This document shows positions 24,855 through 32,168 of a stretch of DNA of 34,418 bases, piece after piece (position 1 is the first letter of the stretch; every line of letters starts with the position of its first letter). The notes beneath the pieces are model-generated. The model saw nothing but the letters and a program-made list of their open reading frames with translations. It was not told the origin of the DNA and made no database searches. Origin of the DNA: Ignavibacteria bacterium CG2_30_36_16. GTDB lineage: Bacteria; Bacteroidota; Ignavibacteria; Ignavibacteriales; Ignavibacteriaceae. The stretch covers positions 1 to 34,418 of the forward strand of contig MNYQ01000165.1 of the NCBI GenBank assembly GCA_001873185.1, in the 5' to 3' direction. A program made the position numbers and the translations under genes.

Positions 24855-25226
24855 ATGCACGAACTTTCAATTGCTCAAGAAATAATTTCAATTGCCGAAC
24901 AATATTTTTCTTCGGATGAGAAAGAACGGGTAAAATCAATTAAAGTGAAGATCGGAAAGCTGCAAAACGTTTTGCCCGATTCGCTTGAGTTTTGTTTCAA
25001 TGCGTTAATTCAAAACAGCAAAATGGAAAAAGCGAAAATGGTGATTGAGCATATCCCCATAAAACTTGAGTGCAAAAGCTGCGGCGATGTTTCAGAGCAA
25101 GAAGGTTTTTTGTTTGTCTGTATCAAATGCGGAAGCAGCAAAATCACAGTTGTTTCCGGCAACGAACTTACCGTTTCAGAAATTGAATTTGAAGATTCTC
25201 CAACTAATCAAGAGGTGTTGCCGTGA
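24855..25226 (+). CDS. hypA: Hydrogenase nickel insertion protein HypA
   Basis: Nickel chaperone of 123 aa that with HypB loads nickel into the hydrogenase large subunit. It begins MHELSIAQEI, with His2 and Glu3 at the nickel site, and has the structural zinc site Cys73-Cys76 and Cys89-Cys92 (CKSCG, CIKCG). It overlaps hypB by four bases (GTGA). Confidence 0.96.
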   Translation: MHELSIAQEIISIAEQYFSSDEKERVKSIKVKIGKLQNVLPDSLEFCFNALIQNSKMEKAKMVIEHIPIKLECKSCGDVSEQEGFLFVCIKCGSSKITVVSGNELTVSEIEFEDSPTNQEVLP

Positions 25227-25873
25227 CGTTAATTACCGTTGAAAGAAAAGTACTTGAAAAGAATGATGTCATTGCAAATGATATTCGTTTAAAATTAAAA
25301 GCGCACAAAATATTTTCGTTTAATCTTTTAAGCTCGCCCGGCTCCGGCAAAACAAGTCTTGTTGAACGAACGATCGCTCATCTAAAAGATAAAATACGAA
25401 TTGGAGTAATTGAAGGCGATGTGCAAACTGATCTTGACGCACAACGCATAGATTTACTCGGCGTTCCTGTTGCGCAGATTGTTACCAACGGCGGCTGTCA
25501 TCTGGATGCCGGCTTGGTGCGCGATGCTTTATCAAAAGTTGATTACGCAAATCTTGAGATATTAATAATTGAAAATGTTGGCAATCTAGTTTGTCCTGCA
25601 GGATTTGATTTAGGCGAAGACACAAAAGTTGTTTTACTCAGCACAACCGAAGGAGATGACAAACCCCTGAAATACCCTGCAATGTTCAGAAACGCATCGG
25701 TTCTAATAATTAATAAAATTGATTTACTGCCGTACGTAAATTGTTCCGTGAAAAAAATTAAAGAGAATGCGCTGGCGATAAATCCCGATTTGAAAATATT
25801 TGAAACATCATGCACCAGCGATGCCGGTATTTCCGGTTGGTGTGATTGGATTTTAGCACAGGCGAATCAATAA
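25223..25873 (+). CDS. hypB: Hydrogenase nickel incorporation GTPase HypB
   Basis: GTPase of 216 aa powering nickel delivery. The P loop is SSPGSGKTSL (37-46), the switch segment is GDVQTDLDAQRI, the metal site at the dimer interface is NGGCHLDAG (Cys92, His93), and the guanine-specificity motif is INKIDLL. It has neither the N-terminal CxxCGC motif nor a histidine-rich tail, so nickel storage may fall to the histidine-rich transporter. It starts at GTG 25223. Its stop overlaps the hypF start as TAATG. Confidence 0.96.
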   Translation: MTLITVERKVLEKNDVIANDIRLKLKAHKIFSFNLLSSPGSGKTSLVERTIAHLKDKIRIGVIEGDVQTDLDAQRIDLLGVPVAQIVTNGGCHLDAGLVRDALSKVDYANLEILIIENVGNLVCPAGFDLGEDTKVVLLSTTEGDDKPLKYPAMFRNASVLIINKIDLLPYVNCSVKKIKENALAINPDLKIFETSCTSDAGISGWCDWILAQANQ

Positions 25874-28182
25874 TGGTTCAACGGGTTTCCATCGTAATTC
25901 GCGGAGCGGTTCAAGGCGTTGGCTTCCGCCCCTTTATTTACTGGCTCGCAGCAGAGCTTAGTTTAAAAGGATTTGTTTTAAATTCTCCTTCCGGTGTTTT
26001 TATTGAAGCGGAAAATGAAAAAGATATTTTAAATGATTTTCTTTTACGAATTGAAAAAGAGAAACCTGTTCACGCAATAATTCAGAGTGTGGAATTCTCT
26101 TTTCTTGATACAGTCGGTTACACACAATTTGAAATTCGTGAAAGTGAAAGTAACGGAAAAGCTTCCGCCTTCATTCTTCCCGACATAGCCGTGTGCGATG
26201 ATTGTTTAAATGAAATGTTTGATCCAAACGATAGAAGATATTTGTATCCGTTTATCAACTGTACAAACTGCGGTCCACGATTTTCAATTATTGAATCGCT
26301 GCCTTACGACCGCCCGAATACTTCAATGAAATTATTTGAAATGTGCGATGACTGCAAAAGGGAATATCACAATCCGCTTGATAGAAGATTTCATGCACAA
26401 CCGATTGCATGCCCGAATTGCGGTCCTCATGTTGAATTTTTATCTCCTTCCGGTGAAGTTCTTTCAAAATATAGCAACGCAATTTTGCAGACAGCAGAGA
26501 AAATTCTTCAAGGGAAAATTATTGCACTTAAAGGTTTGGGCGGTTATCAATTAGTCTGTAAAGCGGATGACGAAAATGTAATTTCATTATTGCGTAAAAG
26601 GAAAAATCGTGAAGGGAAACCGTTTGCCTTAATGTTTCCCAATTTAAAAAGCATAAAAGAAGTTTGTGAAGTTTTTCCTTTTGAAGAACGATTGCTTATA
26701 TCACCCGAAGCGCCGATTGTTTTGTTAAAAAGAAAATCAAACGCAAAACAAAAACTTGTACACGATTCAATTGCGCCGGGCAATCCAAAGCTTGGTGTGA
26801 TGCTTCCATATACTCCGCTTCATCATCTTTTGATGAAAGCGCTGCAAATACCAATCATCGCAACAAGCGGGAACCTTTCCGAAGAACCAATGTGCATTAC
26901 TGAAGATGAAGCATTTCAAAGATTAAAAAATATTGCCGATTATTTTCTCATTCACAACCGTCCAATTGTGCGGCATGTTGACGATTCAATTGTTCGTGTA
27001 ATAATGGAACGTGAAATGGTCATGCGGCGTGCGCGTGGATATGCGCCGCTTCCGATCGAGTTGAATTGTGAAATGGAAAACGAAACCTATTTGTCAGTTG
27101 GCGGACATTTGAAAAATACCATCGCGTTATCTTCCGGCAAAAATGTTTTTGTAAGTCAGCACATCGGCGATTTATCAACGCAAGAAGCATTTTCCGCCTT
27201 TCAAAATGTGGTAACTGATTTTCAAAATCTTTATGAAGCGAAAGATGTTTATGTTGTTGCTGATCTTCACCCGGATTATCTTTCAACAAAATATGCAAAA
27301 AATAATTTTGAGAATGTCACTTTCGTCCAGCACCATCAAGCGCATGTTGCCTCGTGTTATGCTGAAAATAAACTTGAAGGGAGTGCGCTCGGTATTTCGT
27401 GGGACGGAACAGGCTACGGTTTAGACGGAACAATTTGGGGCGGAGAATTTTTTCACTTTGATGGTACCTCGTTTCAACATTTTGCACAATTTAGAAAATT
27501 TTCTTTACCCGGAGGCGATCTTGCTGTAAAAGAACCGAAACGCTCGGCAGTTGGTTTGCTCTTCGAAATTTTCGGGATAAAATTATTTGAAGAAAAAATT
27601 GAATTCATAAATAATTTTTCAGAACATGAAAAGAAAATTCTTTTACAGATGTTGAAGAATAAAATCAATACACCGCTTACTTCAAGTGTCGGGAGGTTAT
27701 TTGATGCGGTTGCATTTCTCACCGGAATAAAACAAACTGCAACGTATGAAGGTGAGGCTGCAATGATGCTTGAGTTTGCCGCTGCTCTGAATATTTCCGA
27801 TTGTTATCCTTTTGATATTCTTCCCGGTGAAATTCTGATTATTGATTGGCAAAAAATGATTGAAACAATTTTAAATGAGATGAAGAATAAAACTTCATCT
27901 AAAATAATATCAGCCAAATTTCATAACACATTAGTAGAAATAATTTGTTCGGTGGCGGAGAAATTGCACGAAGATAAAATTGTTCTTAGCGGCGGAGTTT
28001 TTCAAAATGCTTATTTACTCGAGCATACAGTCCGAGGGCTTCGCACAAAGGGATTTAAACCTTATTGGCATCAAAGAATTCCTACGAACGACGGAGGAAT
28101 TAGTCTTGGACAAATAGCGTTTGCGGTAAAACAGAATAAATTTGATCTGTCACTAAGTTTGTCCAAGGAATCTATTGAATAA
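25873..28182 (+). CDS. hypF: Carbamoyltransferase HypF
   Basis: Enzyme of about 769 aa that turns carbamoyl phosphate into the precursor of the cyanide ligands of the NiFe centre. Order: acylphosphatase domain (RGAVQGVGFRPFIYWLA), double zinc finger (CDDCLNEMF, NCTNCGPRFS, CDDCKREYHN, CPNCGP), YrdC-like domain (KGLGGYQLVCKADD, REGKPFALM, TSGNLSEEP) and the Kae1-like carbamoyltransferase domain (HHQAHVASCYAE, SWDGTGYGLDGTIWGGEF, LSGGVFQNAYL). The length is normal. The ATG at 25873 gives the standard N-terminus; the frame continues upstream to a TTG inside hypB, which I reject. A 183-base gap with repeats separates it from hypC. Confidence 0.97.
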   Translation: MVQRVSIVIRGAVQGVGFRPFIYWLAAELSLKGFVLNSPSGVFIEAENEKDILNDFLLRIEKEKPVHAIIQSVEFSFLDTVGYTQFEIRESESNGKASAFILPDIAVCDDCLNEMFDPNDRRYLYPFINCTNCGPRFSIIESLPYDRPNTSMKLFEMCDDCKREYHNPLDRRFHAQPIACPNCGPHVEFLSPSGEVLSKYSNAILQTAEKILQGKIIALKGLGGYQLVCKADDENVISLLRKRKNREGKPFALMFPNLKSIKEVCEVFPFEERLLISPEAPIVLLKRKSNAKQKLVHDSIAPGNPKLGVMLPYTPLHHLLMKALQIPIIATSGNLSEEPMCITEDEAFQRLKNIADYFLIHNRPIVRHVDDSIVRVIMEREMVMRRARGYAPLPIELNCEMENETYLSVGGHLKNTIALSSGKNVFVSQHIGDLSTQEAFSAFQNVVTDFQNLYEAKDVYVVADLHPDYLSTKYAKNNFENVTFVQHHQAHVASCYAENKLEGSALGISWDGTGYGLDGTIWGGEFFHFDGTSFQHFAQFRKFSLPGGDLAVKEPKRSAVGLLFEIFGIKLFEEKIEFINNFSEHEKKILLQMLKNKINTPLTSSVGRLFDAVAFLTGIKQTATYEGEAAMMLEFAAALNISDCYPFDILPGEILIIDWQKMIETILNEMKNKTSSKIISAKFHNTLVEIICSVAEKLHEDKIVLSGGVFQNAYLLEHTVRGLRTKGFKPYWHQRIPTNDGGISLGQIAFAVKQNKFDLSLSLSKESIE

Positions 28183-28365
28183 AGTTGAATAACGAATAAT
28201 GAACAAGGAACACAGAATAATGAAGTTAGATATTTTTTTTGCTTCAATTCAACATTCATTATTTCCGTTGGCTAACGGATTCGGTGTTCGATATTTTTTT
28301 CACACACTTAGTGATGGAATGAAAGAATTAAAGATAGAGTAGTAAATTTATTGTGGAGAAAAATT
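28183..28365. repeat. Repeat-bearing gap between hypF and hypC
   Basis: Contains an imperfect hairpin (AATAATGA at 28216-28223 with TCATTATT at 28256-28263) and a variant of the 16-base palindrome, TCCGTTGGCTAACGGA at 28264-28279. It is the only long gap in an otherwise overlapping operon, and looks like a repeat insertion. Confidence 0.6.
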
Positions 28366-28599
28366 ATGTGTCTTTCAATTCCTGGTAAAGTAATTTCGAT
28401 TGATGAGAGCAATCCCGATTTAAAAATGGGAAAAGTAAGTTTCAGTGGAGTAACAAAAGAGATTTGCTTGCAATGGCTCCCCGATGTACAGGTTGGCGAG
28501 TACGTCCTTGCTCATGTTGGTTTTGCGCTTAGCAAAATAGATGAAAAAGATGCGGAAGAAACATTAACCGTTTTAAAAGAAATGGGAGATTTGGAATAA
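28366..28599 (+). CDS. hypC: Hydrogenase assembly chaperone HypC
   Basis: Small chaperone of 77 aa that works with HypD to carry the Fe(CN)2CO group and binds the large subunit precursor. It begins MCLSIPGKV; Cys2 is the essential ligand and becomes N-terminal after removal of Met. GGAG lies nine bases before the ATG at 28366; the frame opens 15 bases earlier with a TTG, which would bury Cys2 and is rejected. hypD begins six bases after its stop. Confidence 0.96.
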   Translation: MCLSIPGKVISIDESNPDLKMGKVSFSGVTKEICLQWLPDVQVGEYVLAHVGFALSKIDEKDAEETLTVLKEMGDLE

Positions 28600-28604
28600 A
28601 CAAT

Positions 28605-29702
28605 ATGAAATATCTTGATGAATTTAGAAATGCAACATTAACAAAAAATCTTTCTGAAAATATTAAAGAAATTGTTACGCAGCATTGGACGATAATGGAA
28701 ATCTGCGGCGGTCAGACACATTCAATTTTAAAATATGGGATTGAAGAAATGCTCCCCGATGAAATTTCATTAGTACACGGACCCGGCTGCCCTGTTTGCG
28801 TTACGCCGCTCGAAATGATTGACAAAGCAGTTTCAATTGCCTCGCGCGAGAATGTTATTTTTACTTCGTTCGGCGATATGGTGCGCGTGCCCGGTTCTCA
28901 ATATGATTTGCTCGCGGTAAAAGCAAACGGTTACGATGTACGAATGGTTTATTCCCCGCTTGATGCAGTTTCGTTGGCAGAGAAAAACAAAGAGAAGCAA
29001 GTTGTATTTTTTGCAGTCGGATTTGAAACCACCGCTCCGGCAAATGCAATGGCGGTTGTTGAAGCAAAACGGCGCGGATTAAAAAACTTTTCTATTCTCT
29101 GTTCGCACGTGTTGGTTCCACCCGCGATTGAAGCGCTTCTCTCAAATCCGCACACTAAAATACAAGCGTTTTTGGCGGCGGGACATGTCTGCACCGTGAT
29201 GGGTTATGAAGAATATATTCCTCTTTCTGAGCGATTTAAAATTCCAATCGTTATTACCGGATTCGAGCCAGTTGATATTTTGCTGGGCATTTATTCCGCC
29301 ATTAAACAACTTGAAGAGAAAAAATATGAAGTAAAAAATCAATACAGCCGTGTTGTTTTAAAGGAAGGAAATCTTCAAGCAAGAAAATTACTTTCAACCG
29401 TTTTTGATATTGTTGATAGAGCGTGGCGCGGGATCGGGGTAATTCCTAAAAGCGGTTTTAAATTGAAAAATAAATTCTCCGGATTCGATGCGGAAAAGAT
29501 TTTTAACGTTGCATCCATTTCAACGAAAGAATCTTCTTTGTGCATTGCGGGAGAAGTTTTGCAAGGATTAAAAAAGCCGTATGAGTGCAGCGCATTCAGA
29601 AAAAGCTGCACGCCGGAACATCCGCTCGGCGCGCCGATGGTTTCTTCCGAAGGGGCTTGCGCGGCATATTTTCATTATAAGAAAATGCAGCCCACGACTT
29701 AA
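28605..29702 (+). CDS. hypD: Hydrogenase formation protein HypD
   Basis: Iron-sulfur protein of 365 aa; the scaffold where iron receives CN and CO. The invariant motifs are [43 protein letters not shown] and [10 protein letters not shown]. The C-terminal cysteine set ([34 protein letters not shown]) holds the [4Fe-4S] cluster. Length is normal. Confidence 0.97.
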   Translation: MKYLDEFRNATLTKNLSENIKEIVTQHWTIMEICGGQTHSILKYGIEEMLPDEISLVHGPGCPVCVTPLEMIDKAVSIASRENVIFTSFGDMVRVPGSQYDLLAVKANGYDVRMVYSPLDAVSLAEKNKEKQVVFFAVGFETTAPANAMAVVEAKRRGLKNFSILCSHVLVPPAIEALLSNPHTKIQAFLAAGHVCTVMGYEEYIPLSERFKIPIVITGFEPVDILLGIYSAIKQLEEKKYEVKNQYSRVVLKEGNLQARKLLSTVFDIVDRAWRGIGVIPKSGFKLKNKFSGFDAEKIFNVASISTKESSLCIAGEVLQGLKKPYECSAFRKSCTPEHPLGAPMVSSEGACAAYFHYKKMQPTT

Positions 29703-29778
29703 GTTATGGTCTGCTTGATAAAGTTAAAAAAATAAGAACTGTTTTAATGGTTAAAAATCATTACCGGTAAAAAACATT

Positions 29779-30840
29779 ATGAATGATGAACAAAATCTAA
29801 ATTTTAATCTCAATTGTCCGATGCCTATTTCGGACTATGAAAAAGTTTTGCTCGCGCACGGCGGCGGCGGGACTCTTTCGCATCAGTTAATTCAAAAAAT
29901 GTTTTTCAGCCAGTTTCATAATCCGTTGTTAAATCAAGAACACGACGGAGCAATTTTTGAAATCAGCGGAACATGTTTGGCGTTTTCTACCGATTCGTAC
30001 GTTGTGCAGCCGATATTTTTCCCCGGCGGAAACATCGGAGAGCTTGCAGTGAACGGAACGGTGAACGACCTTTCCATGTGCGGCGCAAAACCACTTTACA
30101 TTTCCTGCGGATTCATAATTGAAGAAGGTTTCCCGATGAATGACTTGTGGAAAGTTGTTCGCGCAATGAAAAACGCTGCTGAAAAAGCAAATGTGCAAAT
30201 TGTTACCGGCGATACTAAAGTTGTTGATAAAGGGAAAGGCGATAAAATTTTTATTAACACTTCCGGTATCGGCGTTATTCATAATGATGTTTCTATTTCG
30301 CCCGCAAACTGCAAAGCGGGCGATGCAATAATTGTTAATGGAAATATTGCCGATCACGGAATTGCAATTATGTCTGCACGTGAAAATTTATCTTTCGAGA
30401 CTTCAATCAAAAGTGATTGCGCACCGTTGAATTCATTAGTTGAAAATATGCTCGCGGTTTCAAAAAATATTCACGTTCTCCGTGATCCAACGCGCGGCGG
30501 CGTTGCAAGTGCGTTGAATGAGATTGCGCAAAAAGCTAATGTTGGAATTCTTATTGATGAAGACAAAATTCCAATCCGCGAAGAAGTGAAAGCCGCTTGC
30601 GAACTTCTCGGATTTGATCCGCTCTATATCGCCAACGAAGGAAAACTGCTTGCCTTTGTTGCGGAAGAAGACGCTGAAAAAGTTTTGGATGAAATGAAAA
30701 AACATCTTTACGGAAAAGATTCTACCATCATCGGAAAAGTTACCGCTGAAAATTTAAAAACTGTGATTATGAAAACATCAATCGGAAGCAAACGCATTGT
30801 TGATATGCTTTCCGGCGAACAATTACCAAGGATTTGTTAA
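29779..30840 (+). CDS. hypE: Carbamoyl dehydratase HypE
   Basis: ATP-dependent enzyme of 353 aa that dehydrates the carbamoyl group placed on its C-terminal cysteine to form the cyanide ligand. The AIRS/PurM-type fold shows LLAHGGGGTLSHQL, NGTVNDLSMCGAKP, GDTKVVDKGKGD, ISARENL-like SARENLSFE and LRDPTRGGVASALNEI. The last four residues are PRIC, with the required terminal Cys353. It lies 76 bases after hypD, without an obvious terminator between. Confidence 0.97.
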   Translation: MNDEQNLNFNLNCPMPISDYEKVLLAHGGGGTLSHQLIQKMFFSQFHNPLLNQEHDGAIFEISGTCLAFSTDSYVVQPIFFPGGNIGELAVNGTVNDLSMCGAKPLYISCGFIIEEGFPMNDLWKVVRAMKNAAEKANVQIVTGDTKVVDKGKGDKIFINTSGIGVIHNDVSISPANCKAGDAIIVNGNIADHGIAIMSARENLSFETSIKSDCAPLNSLVENMLAVSKNIHVLRDPTRGGVASALNEIAQKANVGILIDEDKIPIREEVKAACELLGFDPLYIANEGKLLAFVAEEDAEKVLDEMKKHLYGKDSTIIGKVTAENLKTVIMKTSIGSKRIVDMLSGEQLPRIC

Positions 30841-30845
30841 CCAGG

Positions 30846-31808
30846 ATGCAAGCAAAACCATTAACCATCATAACTCAAAACGAAAAAATGCGGAACATCT
30901 TTTCCGGCATTGATCATATTGTCGCTTCGGACAGTTCTATTTTACTCATCGGAGAAACGGGAGTAGGGAAAGAATTATTTGCGGAATACATTCACCGCAC
31001 AAGTCCGCGCCAAATGCAGCCGTTTATAAAAGTCGGTTTGTCTGCATTACCCGCCGAGCTGCTTGAAAGCGAATTGTTCGGACACGAAAAAGGAGCTTTT
31101 ACAAGCGCGGGCAATGAGAAGAAAGGTTTGTTTGAACTTGCCGACGGCGGAAGTATTTTTTTAGATGACATTGATGATTTCCCTTATCAGTTACAGTCCA
31201 AACTGTTGCGCGTTTTAGAGTCGAGGGAATTAATGCGGATTGGCGGACAGGTTTCAATTCCTATAAACGTCCGTTTAATTACCGCATCAAAAAATAATTT
31301 GCATGATTTAGTTGAAAAAGGAATTTTCCGCGCAGACCTTTACTACCGCATCAATGTTGTGCCGGTTGATATTCCGCCGCTGCGTGATAGAAGTGAAGAC
31401 ATTCCGCTTTTAGCTGAATATTATTTAAAGAAATTTGCACCGGAAAAAGAAATCAAAATTGAAAAAGAAGCTTTACGCAAACTTATCCTTTACCAATGGC
31501 CCGGTAACGTACGAGAATTACGGAATGTTGTGCAAAGAATTTCTCTTTTTGCTTCAAATGAAATAAAAGTTGAAGACCTTCCAAGTGAGATACGGAATGA
31601 CCACCCGATGCAATCGCTCACGAAAGCTTGTCACCGCTGTTTAACCAACGAAGAAATGACGTTTGAAGAAGTCGTTGCCTGCCTTGAAAAAAATCTGATT
31701 CAGCAGAGTCTTAAAGAAACTAACGGAAACAAAACACAAGCCGCAAAACTTTTAAAGATGAACTTTTCAACGTTTAGGGATAAACTGAAGAAGTATTTGA
31801 TGGAATAG
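30846..31808 (+). CDS. NtrC-type sigma-54 activator, no receiver domain, degenerate GAFTGA
   Basis: Regulator of about 320 aa: an AAA+ domain (about 6-235) and a C-terminal Fis-type helix-turn-helix (NKTQAAKLLKMNFSTFRDKL). Walker A is GETGVGKE (36-43). The sigma-54 contact loop is GAFTSA (83-88) where GAFTGA is standard, and Walker B is FLDDID (105-110) where FLDEIG is usual, with Asp in place of the catalytic Glu. The sensor arginines FRADLYYRIN and WPGNVRELRN are intact. The usual VNCAAL segment is VGLSAL. There is no N-terminal receiver or GAF domain, so it is either always active or controlled by a partner. The ATG at 30846 lies six bases after hypE, with AGGA upstream. Control of hydrogenase genes is likely from position. 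Confidence 0.88.
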   Translation: MQAKPLTIITQNEKMRNIFSGIDHIVASDSSILLIGETGVGKELFAEYIHRTSPRQMQPFIKVGLSALPAELLESELFGHEKGAFTSAGNEKKGLFELADGGSIFLDDIDDFPYQLQSKLLRVLESRELMRIGGQVSIPINVRLITASKNNLHDLVEKGIFRADLYYRINVVPVDIPPLRDRSEDIPLLAEYYLKKFAPEKEIKIEKEALRKLILYQWPGNVRELRNVVQRISLFASNEIKVEDLPSEIRNDHPMQSLTKACHRCLTNEEMTFEEVVACLEKNLIQQSLKETNGNKTQAAKLLKMNFSTFRDKLKKYLME

Positions 31809-31842
31809 TAAAACTCGTTTTAGAAATGAAAATGTGGTTGCA

Positions 31843-32112
31843 AGTGTTTGTTTGATACCTTTTACCATCTGAGGCAGTATGTTCCTAAACGTAACTAACT
31901 GAATTTTCGTTTAGCTCTCCGGTTTCAAAAATATTTTTGAGATGTTTTGTTACGGCTGGTCTCTGCACTCCAAAGAGTTCGGCTATTTTTTGTTGTGTAA
32001 GCCATATAGTTTCATTTTGCAAATAGATTTCTACCTTTACTTTGCCATTGGGTGTGGTGTAAAGCAAAATTTCGTTGAACCCTTCTTTTGCCGGTATTTG
32101 TTTTTTAGCCAT
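31843..32112 (-). pseudogene. Remnant of a RhuM-family gene, interrupted by an amber codon
   Basis: The N-terminus MAKKQIPAKEGFNEILLY and the segment IWLTQQKIAELFGVQRPAVT with HLKNIFETGELNENSV are typical of RhuM-family (virulence RhuM, about 330 aa) proteins, often found in restriction-modification loci. The frame meets TAG at 31885-31887 after 75 codons. Read through in the same frame, it continues EHTASDGKRYQTN, which is the expected RhuM continuation, then loses all likeness by about 31840. So the gene has at least one nonsense change and has lost its 3' three quarters. It is downstream of, and in the same direction as, the methyltransferase gene. Function is presumably lost. Confidence 0.8.
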
Positions 32113-32168
32113 TATTTTATTTTTCCCTTCAATAGTTCCAATTTCTTCACTAGTTTTCTACACGGCTT

